Shown in pieces: positions 1-8,134 of a DNA stretch of 64,000 nt (position 1 is the first letter of the stretch; every line of letters begins with the position of its first letter). The stretch is from Mediannikoviicoccus sp037890055 (lineage in GTDB: Bacteria > Bacillota > Clostridia > Tissierellales > Peptoniphilaceae), in the NCBI GenBank assembly GCA_037890055.1, contig JBBKBD010000008.1, one strand, 5' to 3'. Under the pieces are notes generated by a model. It worked only from the letters and a program-made list of their open reading frames with translations. It did not search any database and was not told where the DNA came from. The position numbers and the translations under genes were made by a program.

Positions 1-1286
1 CTTACATAGTTTAATGGGTTTGTATGTGCACCATTTATTCTTACTTCAAAGTGTAAGTGTGGTCCTGTTGAGTTTCCTGTTGAACCTATAAGTGCAATTG
101 TCTGTCCTTTTGATACTGAACTTCCTACTGGTGCAACGAATCCTGAAAGGTGTGCGTAGTATGTTACGATACCATTTGCATGTTGTACCTTCATTAAGTT
201 TCCGTAGCTTCCGCTATAGCCTGCAAAGATTACAGTTCCTGCTTCTGCTGCCACAGCTGGTGTTCCCATTGGACTTGGAATATCTATTCCTGTATGGAAT
301 CCTGAGTGGATTGAAATTGATCTATATCCATATCCACTGGAAATTCTTCTTGATCCTGGAACTGGCCATCCTAACATACCTGATCCTAAGTTTCCTGTGT
401 AGGAGTTTTGGTATGTTGTTGCAGATTTTTGATATGCTGTTGAAGAAACTGAACTTCTGCTAGAGTATTGTGTTTTTTTAGCTCTTGCTTCGTTTGCTTT
501 TCTTATAGCTTCTTCTCTTGCTCTTCTCTCTCTTTCAGCAATAGCTTGTTTTTCTTTTGAAATACTATTTTCTAATTCTTGTATTTCTCCTTCAAGTTTT
601 GCTATCTCTTCAAGATTTTCTTCTTGTTGTCCTGACTTTTCAGTTATAAGAGCTAGCTTTTGTGCCTTTGATTCATAAAGCTCAGCATTTTTATCATTAA
701 GTGATGCCTTTGTAACTTCAAGGGCAGTCTTTTTCCCATTTAGTTCATCTTTTTTAGCATCGATAAGTAATTTGTTGTCTTTAAGATCGTTGATTACGTC
801 TTTGTCATATTGCGTTATGAACTTCATTGTTGAAGCCTTTGATAATAAGTCGTCCACATCTTTTGATGAGAAGATTATATCAAGGTAGCCAACTTGGCTG
901 TTCATATACATAACTGAAACTCTTTCTTCGAACTCCTTTTGATTTTTTGAAATCTTATTTGCAAGTTCTTCTATTTCCTTTTCAGTTTTTTCTATATCAT
1001 TTTCAAGTTCTGAAATTTGCGCTTCTAATTCTGCGATTTGTTTTTCCAGTTCTGCGATTTTCGCATCTAAATCAACAACTTCTTCTGTTAACTGATTCTT
1101 TTCAGATTCCAGTGAATTGATGTTGTTTCTTAAATCGTCAACTGATTGGATAGCTCTATTCTTTTTTGATTCCATCTCGTTGATTGACTGTGCAAATGAC
1201 TTGCTTGAAAGTGCAAAACAAGATGATACTGTCATTGACACTGCAAGCGTTAAGGTCAATAACTTTTTACAATGTTTACTCTCCAA
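1..1286 (-). CDS. Coiled-coil M23 peptidase (EnvC/PcsB/CwlO-type murein hydrolase), 3' end cut by window
   Basis: Secreted cell-wall hydrolase or hydrolase activator; the stop lies beyond position 1. I take TTG at 1286 as start because GGGAGG sits just upstream; it gives a signal peptide (basic start, hydrophobic stretch, cut near SFA-QS). Residues about 35-260 are long heptad-like coiled coil rich in E, K and L. A low-complexity serine/threonine linker follows, then a LytM domain with GYGYR, the zinc motif HTGID and the HLHFE motif, so the metal-binding residues look intact. It starts 12 bases after ftsX ends, which suggests it is the periplasm-side partner that FtsEX drives by ATP hydrolysis. 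Family architecture is known; the pairing is inferred from neighbourhood. Confidence 0.9.
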   Translation of the reverse strand, partial: MESKHCKKLLTLTLAVSMTVSSCFALSSKSFAQSINEMESKKNRAIQSVDDLRNNINSLESEKNQLTEEVVDLDAKIAELEKQIAELEAQISELENDIEKTEKEIEELANKISKNQKEFEERVSVMYMNSQVGYLDIIFSSKDVDDLLSKASTMKFITQYDKDVINDLKDNKLLIDAKKDELNGKKTALEVTKASLNDKNAELYESKAQKLALITEKSGQQEENLEEIAKLEGEIQELENSISKEKQAIAERERRAREEAIRKANEARAKKTQYSSRSSVSSTAYQKSATTYQNSYTGNLGSGMLGWPVPGSRRISSGYGYRSISIHSGFHTGIDIPSPMGTPAVAAEAGTVIFAGYSGSYGNLMKVQHANGIVTYYAHLSGFVAPVGSSVSKGQTIALIGSTGNSTGPHLHFEVRINGAHTNPLNYV

Positions 1287-1298
1287 TTTTTATCCTCC

Positions 1299-2198
1299 CT
1301 AAACCTTTAAATATCGTCTAATAGATATTAATGAACCTATTGTACCAATTCCTCCGCCTAAAGTCAAAAATATAACTAAAATATCTAGTTTCAAAAACTC
1401 CATCGGAATTAAATATCCTGCTAAAGTTCTCTGGACGGAATCGGAAAACCTACTAAATATATATCCATATCCAAAGTAGATTGCCACAAATGCAAGAATC
1501 GACCCTATTAGCCCAAAGACTAATCCTTCAACTATAAATGGTCCTGTAATTACTCTATTTGTAGCTCCAATATATTTTTTTATCTCTATTTCATTCTTTC
1601 TAGCATATACCGTTAACTTTATGGTGTTTGATATTATAAATATTGATATTATTACTAATGCTCCTACACCTACTGCTCCACCTATGTGAACGTACTTAGA
1701 AATCCTCATAACTCTGTCCACAGTGTCCTTGTAGTATTCCACCTTTACAATATCTTCCATGCCATTGGCTTCCTTTGCGAATGCATCTGCATCGTCAAGC
1801 TCTTTCAGTGAAACTACGAATGAAGGAGGCAGCGCCTTTTCAAGTCCTTCCAGTATGTAGCTGTCAGATTCGCCAATCGTCTTTTTATATTCTTCAAGTG
1901 CATCTTTACTTGATTTAAACTTCACATTTGTTATAAGTTTATTTTCTTCCAGGCTTTTTTGTATCTCTTCAATTTGAGCTTCTTCGGCTTCTGGTTTTAA
2001 ATAAAGTATTACTTGATCTACTTTTCCCTTTAAATCTACTACGTATTGATTAAGTGTAAGTGCTGAGATAAGTATTGTTCCAAGTATGGAAAGCGCAAGC
2101 ATAATAGAAACTATTGATGCAAAGCCCATGGCTCTGTGACTCCATAAACTCTTTATTCCTTCTTTTAGTGTGGCAAAAAATACTCTAATCTTCTTCAT
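1299..2198 (-). CDS. ftsX: FtsX, cell-division ABC-type permease
   Basis: Membrane half of FtsEX, which transmits ATP hydrolysis to a peptidoglycan hydrolase outside the cell. The protein has one transmembrane segment near residues 25-48, a large extracellular loop to about residue 165, then three more transmembrane segments, the typical FtsX topology and length. An upstream in-frame GTG at 2207 exists, but the AGGTGG ribosome site lies five bases before the ATG at 2198, so I use that start. It overlaps the end of ftsE by 14 bases, indicating translational coupling. The M23 coiled-coil gene follows in the same direction. Confidence 0.93.
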   Translation of the reverse strand: MKKIRVFFATLKEGIKSLWSHRAMGFASIVSIMLALSILGTILISALTLNQYVVDLKGKVDQVILYLKPEAEEAQIEEIQKSLEENKLITNVKFKSSKDALEEYKKTIGESDSYILEGLEKALPPSFVVSLKELDDADAFAKEANGMEDIVKVEYYKDTVDRVMRISKYVHIGGAVGVGALVIISIFIISNTIKLTVYARKNEIEIKKYIGATNRVITGPFIVEGLVFGLIGSILAFVAIYFGYGYIFSRFSDSVQRTLAGYLIPMEFLKLDILVIFLTLGGGIGTIGSLISIRRYLKV

Positions 2199-2868
2199 AT
2201 TTACCACCTATCTCATCTCTTACTATTTTCCCATTTTTCAAATGTATAACTCTCTTTTTAAGTTTATCCACCATATCCTTTTCGTGGGTAATCATAATAA
2301 CTGTAGTTCCCTTTTCGTTTATGGCTTCTAGTGCATTAACTATTTCCCAAGATGTTATGGGGTCAAGGTTTCCAGTCGGCTCATCTGCGATAAGAAGTTT
2401 TGGATCAACTATGAGCGCCCTTGCAATAGAAACTCTTTGTTGTTCTCCACCAGATAGTTCATGGGGATATGCTTTTTCTCTTCCACTTAGGTTTACAACT
2501 TCCAGTAGTTCTGGAATTTTTGTTTTAATATGCTTTCTAGAGTAACCAAGTATCTCCATGGCGTATTGTAAGTTGCCATATACCGTTTTGTTTTCTAGAA
2601 GTCTAAAGTCTTGAAAAACAACTCCTATTTGTTTTCTAAGCATTGGAATCCGTCTTGCTCTAATCTTTGTAACATCTTCACCGAACATAAATATATGTCC
2701 CTTGGTCGGATTCTCTTCTTTTAACATAAGCTTTAAAAGAGTAGACTTACCTGCACCACTTTCTCCGATTACAAAAACGAACTCTCCTTGATCTATTTGA
2801 AGATTTATATCGTCTAACGCGACAATATTTTTCTTATACACTTTACTAATATCTTTTAGCTTTATCAA
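2185..2868 (-). CDS. ftsE: FtsE, cell-division ABC ATPase
   Basis: Cytoplasmic ATPase partner of FtsX. Walker A GESGAGKST is at residues 35-43, the signature LSGGEQQRVSIARAL and Walker B LLIADEPTG follow, and the total of 227 residues is the usual FtsE length. The start is TTG at 2868 with AGGTG just upstream. First gene of the ftsE-ftsX-M23 operon. In Bacillus and streptococci the equivalent FtsEX/hydrolase systems are controlled by WalR/VicR; the promoter here carries a matching direct repeat (see separate entry). Confidence 0.95.
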   Translation of the reverse strand: MIKLKDISKVYKKNIVALDDINLQIDQGEFVFVIGESGAGKSTLLKLMLKEENPTKGHIFMFGEDVTKIRARRIPMLRKQIGVVFQDFRLLENKTVYGNLQYAMEILGYSRKHIKTKIPELLEVVNLSGREKAYPHELSGGEQQRVSIARALIVDPKLLIADEPTGNLDPITSWEIVNALEAINEKGTTVIMITHEKDMVDKLKKRVIHLKNGKIVRDEIGGKYEED

Positions 2869-2892
2869 AGCATCACCTCTTATCTCTTATCT

Positions 2893-2933
2893 ATTATACC
2901 ACAGGAAATCATATTAGTTACAAAATGGTTACA
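2893..2933 (-). promoter_or_regulatory. ftsE promoter with WalR-box-like direct repeat
   Basis: Reading the minus strand, TGTAAC (2933-2928), five bases, TGTAAC (2922-2917), 18 bases, then TATAAT (2898-2893). The two halves are 11 bp apart and match the published WalR/VicR consensus TGTWAH-N5-TGTWAH. The proximal half occupies the -35 position, which has no good TTGACA, as in response-regulator-activated promoters. Regulation by WalR itself is inferred. Confidence 0.6.
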
Positions 2934-3003
2934 AAAAATTAGATTTTTTTAAAAAATTCTTACATTTTTTTAATAATTTGTTTATTTTACTATGTGTTAA
3001 GGG

Positions 3004-3009
3004 TATAAT
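3004..3009 (+). promoter_or_regulatory. -10 element for the folate cyclo-ligase gene
   Basis: TATAAT 18 bases before the ATG at 3027; no convincing -35 at 17 bp. The leader would be very short, with GAGGTGG as ribosome site. Confidence 0.4.
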
Positions 3010-3026
3010 TATCATGAGGTGGTAGT

Positions 3027-3593
3027 ATGGATAAAAAGGCCATAAGAAAAAAAATAATCGCCGAAAGAGATGATTTGGATTTCGGTGTTAAACAGTCAAA
3101 GGACGAAATAATCATAAATAGATTTTTGGATCAGGGCTTTATTGAAAAGTACGACAATATTTTTTGCTATGTAAGCTTTGGTTCTGAGATTGATAATGGT
3201 AAAATTCTTTCTACGATTTTAGACAGTGGCAAAAATTTATATGTTCCCTATGTGGATATAGATTCAAGGCAAATGTGCCTTTGTCAGATTCACGATATTG
3301 CCGAAGACCTTGAGAGAGGTCACTATGGTATATTGGAACCAAAAAAAATTTTACGAAAACCAGTAAATAGTGGTATTATAGATTGTGTCATTTCACCGGG
3401 GGTGGCTTTCACAAGAAAAATGGAGAGAATTGGATATGGTGGAGGGTACTATGACCGCTTTTATTCCAGTTTGAAAAAAATGCCATTTATTGTTGCGCTT
3501 GCCTATGATTTCCAAATTGTAGACAGCTTGCCAACAGAAAGTTTTGATATCCCAGTTGATATGATCATCACAGAAACGCAAATTATAAAATAA
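3027..3593 (+). CDS. 5-formyltetrahydrofolate cyclo-ligase
   Basis: Cytosolic enzyme of the MTHFS/YgfA family that uses ATP to convert 5-formyl-THF to 5,10-methenyl-THF, returning a storage folate to one-carbon metabolism. The 188-residue length is normal. The N-terminus is lysine-rich (DKKAIRKK) as in the family, and the C-terminal signature GYGGGYYDRF, which binds phosphate, is intact near residues 138-147. GAGGTGG precedes the ATG. It is followed after 12 bases by the CofE-like gene, so the two are probably co-transcribed and end at the shared terminator at 4804-4833. Confidence 0.93.
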   Translation: MDKKAIRKKIIAERDDLDFGVKQSKDEIIINRFLDQGFIEKYDNIFCYVSFGSEIDNGKILSTILDSGKNLYVPYVDIDSRQMCLCQIHDIAEDLERGHYGILEPKKILRKPVNSGIIDCVISPGVAFTRKMERIGYGGGYYDRFYSSLKKMPFIVALAYDFQIVDSLPTESFDIPVDMIITETQIIK

Positions 3594-3605
3594 GCAGGAG
3601 GCAAA

Positions 3606-4790
3606 ATGAGAAATTTAGGTGTTGTAGCAAGAGGTTTAAGAACTCCAATAATAAAAAGCGGAGACAATCTACATGATATTTTAGTAGAAACTCTAGACAA
3701 GGTTCACAAAGAAGATAATATTGAGTTCAGAGATATGGATGTTTTAGCAGTAACTGAATCCATCCTAGCAAGATCTCAAGGAAATTATGCTACTATTGAG
3801 CAGTTGAAAAAAGACCTTGATAGAAAATTTGAAAAAGAAATAGGAGTAGTATTCCCTATTACTAGTAGAAACAGATTCTCTACTATAATGAATGCTATTG
3901 CTCAAACTGATAAGAAGATTAAAGTGTTTTTCAATTTTCCTTCTGATGAAGTTGGTAATGCATTATTTGATAAATCTCTTTTAATCGGCAAGGACATAAA
4001 CATCTACAATGATATCCTTAACGAAAAAGAGTATAGAGAATTAGTTGGAGAAGATAATCGTCACATCTTTACTGGAATAGACTATGTAAAACTATATAAG
4101 AGCTATAGAGAAAACGAAGATATTGAAGTTTACTTCACTAACAATCCTGAAGAGATTGCAAAACTTTCAGATGAATTGTTGATTTGTAATATTCATGACA
4201 GAGTGTACTATAAAGAAACTTTCAAGAAACTTGGAGTTAAAAATGTTTTAAGCTTAGATAATATTTTAGATAAACCAGTTGATGGAAGTGGTTACAACGA
4301 ACTTTATGGAGTTTACGGTTCAAACCTTTCAACTGAAAGTTCAATTAAACTATTCCCAAGAGACTCTCAAGAGTTTGTTGAAAAGTTACAAAAGGACATT
4401 AACGAAAAATATGGAGTTAATATGCAAGTTATGATTTACGGTGACGGTGCATTTAAAGATCCTATTGGAAAGATTTGGGAACTTGCAGACCCAGTAGTAT
4501 CTCCAGGATACACAAAGGGACTTGAAGGAACTCCTAACGAATTAAAAATAAAGTATATTGCAGATACAGATTTAAAAGATATGAAGGGACAAGAAGCACT
4601 TGATGCTATAAAGGATAAAATTTCCCATAAGGAATCTAACTTAGTTGGTTCTAACGCATCACTTGGTACTACACCAAGACAGTTGACTGACCTTTTAGGT
4701 TCCCTATCAGACCTTGTTTCAGGTTCTGGAGATAAAGGTACTCCTGTAGTTTTAATTCAAGGCTACTTCGACAACCTAGCTTCAAATTAA
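3606..4790 (+). CDS. CofE-like protein (coenzyme F420-0:L-glutamate ligase family)
   Basis: The 394-residue protein has the F420_ligase-type fold signature: N-terminal VVARGLRTPIIKSGDNLHDIL, DVLAVTESILAR, and a later IYGDGAFKDPIGKIWELADP stretch. In archaea and actinobacteria this family adds glutamate to F420-0. Nothing in the window suggests F420 synthesis, and Firmicutes of this kind are not known to make F420, so the substrate here is open; a ligase acting on another gamma-glutamyl or pterin-type compound is possible given the adjacent folate enzyme. RBS AGGAGG lies seven bases upstream. Family assignment is fairly firm; function is not. Confidence 0.8.
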   Translation: MRNLGVVARGLRTPIIKSGDNLHDILVETLDKVHKEDNIEFRDMDVLAVTESILARSQGNYATIEQLKKDLDRKFEKEIGVVFPITSRNRFSTIMNAIAQTDKKIKVFFNFPSDEVGNALFDKSLLIGKDINIYNDILNEKEYRELVGEDNRHIFTGIDYVKLYKSYRENEDIEVYFTNNPEEIAKLSDELLICNIHDRVYYKETFKKLGVKNVLSLDNILDKPVDGSGYNELYGVYGSNLSTESSIKLFPRDSQEFVEKLQKDINEKYGVNMQVMIYGDGAFKDPIGKIWELADPVVSPGYTKGLEGTPNELKIKYIADTDLKDMKGQEALDAIKDKISHKESNLVGSNASLGTTPRQLTDLLGSLSDLVSGSGDKGTPVVLIQGYFDNLASN

Positions 4791-4803
4791 AAGCAAAAAA
4801 ATT

Positions 4804-4833
4804 ACTGCCAAAGAAATCTTTGGCAGTTTTTTA
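4804..4833 (+). terminator. Bidirectional intrinsic terminator
   Basis: Ten-base stem ACTGCCAAAG / CTTTGGCAGT with a four-base loop, T-run on the plus side and an A-run upstream that works as a T-run for the minus-strand metal transporter operon ending at 4864. Confidence 0.9.
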
Positions 4834-4863
4834 TTTGCATAAAGAATACCCCATAAAGCATTC

Positions 4864-5661
4864 TTAATTTTTATCTTTTTTTATTGTCAATATTAAAAGT
4901 AGTGCAATAACACCTATTATGGCAATACTTCCTCCGGGCTTTAAGCTCAAATAAAATGAAGTTAAAAGTCCAAGTATCACATATAATACTCCAAGCACTA
5001 CTGAAAGTAATACTGTGTTCTTAAATGAATTTGAAAGCTTTATGGCTCCTGCAACGGGAAGTATCATAAGGGATGAAAGTGTTAAAACCCCTACTATTCT
5101 TGAACCCATACCAATTGAAAGTGCCGTTAATATTGTTATCATAAAGTCAAGCCTTCTCACTGGAAGATCAGTAAGCTCTGCAATTTTTTCATCAAATATT
5201 ATATACACGATTCCAGTGTAGTATTTAAAATAGAAAAATATTACACAAAATGTTATGACTCCAATTATTCCAAGTTCTATATTGCTAATGGCTGCAATTG
5301 AACCAAATAGAAATGAGTTTAAGTTTTTCGACCCTGGAGTGAAATCTGAAAGCACCGCCGCAAGGCCAACACCAAGACTTGTTACAATTGCAATTGCCAT
5401 GTCGGCATTTTTCGGAAATTTCTTTCTTAAAAAATCTATGAAAAGCGACGCTATTAAGCATGATATTATGGACCCCACAACTGGATTTATACTAATAATC
5501 AGTCCAAGGGCAACTCCCGCCAATGCGCTATGTGACAGTGCGTCTCCAAGGTTTGAAGATTTTCTGCAAACCATAATCGTTCCTATAAGGGGAATTGAAA
5601 GGGCAATTAAAATTCCTGCTGCGAAGGACTTCATAATAAAATCGTATTTAAATATACTCAC
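4864..5661 (-). CDS. znuB: Metal ABC transporter permease (ZnuB/MntB family, ABC-3)
   Basis: Integral membrane permease for zinc or manganese import. The 265 residues hold about eight hydrophobic segments, with the ABC-3 signatures DALSHSALAGVALG and GVLTLSSLMILPVAGA. The start is GTG at 5661, whose G is the last base of the ATPase stop codon, with GGAGG just upstream: a one-base overlap showing tight coupling. It is the last gene of the set and ends just before a bidirectional terminator. Zinc is favoured because the binding protein carries a long histidine-rich loop, but manganese cannot be excluded. Confidence 0.9.
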   Translation of the reverse strand: MSIFKYDFIMKSFAAGILIALSIPLIGTIMVCRKSSNLGDALSHSALAGVALGLIISINPVVGSIISCLIASLFIDFLRKKFPKNADMAIAIVTSLGVGLAAVLSDFTPGSKNLNSFLFGSIAAISNIELGIIGVITFCVIFFYFKYYTGIVYIIFDEKIAELTDLPVRRLDFMITILTALSIGMGSRIVGVLTLSSLMILPVAGAIKLSNSFKNTVLLSVVLGVLYVILGLLTSFYLSLKPGGSIAIIGVIALLLILTIKKDKN

Positions 5662-6317
5662 TATTCCTCCACCACCTTTTTATCTTTAACTCTTAATACC
5701 CTTGAAAAGTATGGCCTACAAAAATCCATTTCGTGTGTAACCACGATTATGGTTATTTTGTGCATCTTGTTTAAATGCTGCAATATGGAAAAAAGTATTT
5801 TTTTACTTTCCACATCAATACCCGCTGTTGGTTCGTCAAAAATTAAAATTTTTGGATTTGAAACAAGTTCTTTTGCTATTAAAATCCTCTGCTTTTCACC
5901 ACCGGACATATTGTTAAAGTCATATTCCTTTTTATCTAGCATCTGCACCATTGAAAGTGCATTTTCAACTTTATTTTTAACCTTTTTGTTTGAAATTTTA
6001 AAAAATCCCATTTCATCATATAGATTTAAAGAGATTATCTCCATTGGCGTAATTGAAAATGAAAGATTTTTTTCAGCAAGTCTTTGCTCCAAGTATCCGA
6101 CAGTGATTTTTTTGCCGTCTTTATCTTTTGCAAGCACAATCTCACCCCGTTTTGGTTTAAGTTGTCCCAGGATTAATTTTAGAAGAGTGGTCTTCCCCTC
6201 TCCATTGTCGCCGGTTATTCCAACGAATTCACCTTCGTTTATATGAAGGTTTATATTTGATAAAAGATCCCTCTTATATCCAAAAGAGAGATCTTTTAGT
6301 TCAATAATCTTATTCAT
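5661..6317 (-). CDS. znuC: Metal ABC transporter ATPase (ZnuC-like)
   Basis: ATP-binding subunit of the zinc/manganese importer. Walker A GDNGEGKTT differs from the usual GxxGxGKST only in non-catalytic positions; signature MSGGEKQRILIAKEL and Walker B ILIFDEPTAGID are present, with the H-loop VTHEMDF. At 218 residues it is at the short end for the family. It overlaps the binding-protein gene and the permease gene by one base each. Confidence 0.9.
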   Translation of the reverse strand: MNKIIELKDLSFGYKRDLLSNINLHINEGEFVGITGDNGEGKTTLLKLILGQLKPKRGEIVLAKDKDGKKITVGYLEQRLAEKNLSFSITPMEIISLNLYDEMGFFKISNKKVKNKVENALSMVQMLDKKEYDFNNMSGGEKQRILIAKELVSNPKILIFDEPTAGIDVESKKILFSILQHLNKMHKITIIVVTHEMDFCRPYFSRVLRVKDKKVVEE

Positions 6318-7330
6318 TATTTAAAGGACTCCAAAATGTTTTTAAAGTTTTCTTCCATCATAGTTAAATAATTTTCGCCATTTTTTACTTGCTCATCTGT
6401 AATAAACTCAAGTGTATGAATTGGCATTGCCTTTCCACCAATTTCTTTTGCTATGGTTTGAGGCACTTTGCCAGAGTCTTCCCCTTCATAGAAAACTGTT
6501 TTTATCCCTTCGCTCTTGGCAGTGTCAACAATATTTGCAATTGTCTTTAAATCTGGTTCAGAGTCTGAAGTCAAGTTTTCAATTGGAATTTGAACAAGTC
6601 CATAGTCCCTTGCCATGTATCCAAAGGCTTCGTGAGGAACAATTATATGTTTTCCCTTATAGTTTTCAAAATCTCCAGCATATTTCTTATCTAGTTCATC
6701 TAATTTATTTTTTAATTCTTCAAAGTTTGCTTCATAGAATTCCTTGTTTTCTGGATCTATTTTAGAAACAGCTTCGCAGATGTTTTTTGAAACGATTTGG
6801 AAATTTCTAAGTGAAAGCCATACATGGGGATCAAATTCTCCATGATGATGGTGATGATGTCCGTGTCCTTCTTCGTGGTCATGGTCGTGATCATCTTCAT
6901 GATCATGATCGTGGTCATCTTCGTGATCGTGATCATGGTCGTGATCTTCTTCGTCTGCTTTTATTAAATCAATTCCACCACTAAGGTCTACAATTTTATC
7001 ATTGTCAACAACCTTTTTTGCATCTTCTATCCATGATTCAAGTTCAAGTCCATTAATAAGTACAAGGCTAGAATCTTTTAATTCCTGAATATCCTTTAGA
7101 GATGGTTCCCAGTCGTGAACTTCAACCCCTGCCGGTATAACAGATTTAACATCCATCTTGTCCTTTACAATTTCCTTTGTTGCAAATTCTATTGGATAAA
7201 AAGATGTATAAACAACTTTTTTCCCTTCTGCATTTGATGAACCTTCCTTAGTATTTTCAGTATTTCCTGGCTTAGCAGCACAGGAAGCAAGCATTAATAC
7301 GCTTAAAAATATTGCTAATATCTTCTTCAT
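6317..7330 (-). CDS. znuA: Metal-binding lipoprotein (ZnuA-like) with histidine-rich loop
   Basis: Extracellular solute-binding protein of the metal ABC importer. The lipobox LASC puts the lipidated cysteine at residue 17. Residues about 133-165 are a His/Asp/Glu array of repeated HDHD/DDHDHDHE units ending in six histidines, typical of zinc-specific ZnuA proteins where it acts as a zinc sink. Conserved metal-ligand regions VHDWEPS, DPHVWLS and VPHEAFGY are visible. It begins nine bases after murI ends, so it may be read from the ispE-murI promoter; no Zur-type site is evident in that short gap. Confidence 0.93.
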   Translation of the reverse strand: MKKILAIFLSVLMLASCAAKPGNTENTKEGSSNAEGKKVVYTSFYPIEFATKEIVKDKMDVKSVIPAGVEVHDWEPSLKDIQELKDSSLVLINGLELESWIEDAKKVVDNDKIVDLSGGIDLIKADEEDHDHDHDHEDDHDHDHEDDHDHDHEEGHGHHHHHHGEFDPHVWLSLRNFQIVSKNICEAVSKIDPENKEFYEANFEELKNKLDELDKKYAGDFENYKGKHIIVPHEAFGYMARDYGLVQIPIENLTSDSEPDLKTIANIVDTAKSEGIKTVFYEGEDSGKVPQTIAKEIGGKAMPIHTLEFITDEQVKNGENYLTMMEENFKNILESFK

Positions 7331-7339
7331 ATTTTCCTC

Positions 7340-8134
7340 CTAAAAATTAAATTTATGTACTTTTATATTTGATTCATCGAGGTAGTTAGAGGCAAATTCC
7401 TTAAATGTTTTCACATCTCCTGTCGTGAAAAATTCAAGACTTCCAGAAGTTCTATCTAGCTCTTCAGGAAAAATTTCAATTACTTCTCTAGCTTGTTCAA
7501 AGGAAGGATTAACAATTTTTTTATCCACACCAAAAACTTCAATTATCTCCTTCTTAACATATGGATAATGTGTGCATCCTAAAACTATTGTGTCATAGGA
7601 AAAATTTTCCACTTCCAGCTTATATGACCTTAATGCATCAAGAATTTTTTCTCTCTTTTCATCATAATCTTCTCGTGACTCTATAATTGGAACAAGCTTT
7701 GAGCAGCCAATTCCCATTACTTCTACTTCAGTATCTAAATCACTTACACATTTGTTGTATAGACCAGCTTCAACCGTACTCTTAGTTGCAAGGACCAAAA
7801 CTTTTTTATTTTTCGTTTCTCTTATAACGCCCTTGGCTCCCATATATCCAATGCCTATAAGCGGAATGTCTGTAATTTTTTCAAGTTCATTTAGGGCCTG
7901 AGCGCATATGGTATTACAAGCTATAACTATAGCCTTTACACTTTTTTCCTCGAAGAACTTTACAACTTCCTTCGAAATTTCAATAAGCTCTTCTTTAGTC
8001 TTGTCGCCATAGGGAACTCGTTTATTGTCACCAAAGTAAATATAATTTCCATTTGGAGCAATCTTTAGCACTTCCTTTAGCACAGTAAGTCCTCCATAAC
8101 CCGAGTCATATATTCCAATAGCTCTATCCTTCAT
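7340..8134 (-). CDS. murI: Glutamate racemase MurI
   Basis: Cytosolic cofactor-independent racemase that makes D-glutamate for peptidoglycan. The two catalytic-cysteine motifs are present: VIACNT and LGCTHYPY, along with the N-terminal GIYDSGYGGLTVLKE. A longer frame runs to 8167, but AGGAGA stands six bases before the ATG at 8134 and that start gives the expected N-terminus and 264 residues. It overlaps ispE by 11 bases, so translation is probably coupled. Confidence 0.95.
   Translation of the reverse strand: MKDRAIGIYDSGYGGLTVLKEVLKIAPNGNYIYFGDNKRVPYGDKTKEELIEISKEVVKFFEEKSVKAIVIACNTICAQALNELEKITDIPLIGIGYMGAKGVIRETKNKKVLVLATKSTVEAGLYNKCVSDLDTEVEVMGIGCSKLVPIIESREDYDEKREKILDALRSYKLEVENFSYDTIVLGCTHYPYVKKEIIEVFGVDKKIVNPSFEQAREVIEIFPEELDRTSGSLEFFTTGDVKTFKEFASNYLDESNIKVHKFNF

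Noticed and set aside
92..463. Plus-strand open frame opposite the M23 peptidase
   Set aside because: Leucine- and phenylalanine-rich product with no ribosome site; it is the antisense shadow of the coiled-coil/LytM gene.
5749..6246. 165-codon plus-strand frame opposite znuC
   Set aside because: Antisense of an intact ATPase with all ABC motifs; no family features.
6843..6960. Repeat array resembling CRISPR
   Set aside because: It is the coding sequence for the His/Asp-rich loop of the metal-binding protein; no spacers.
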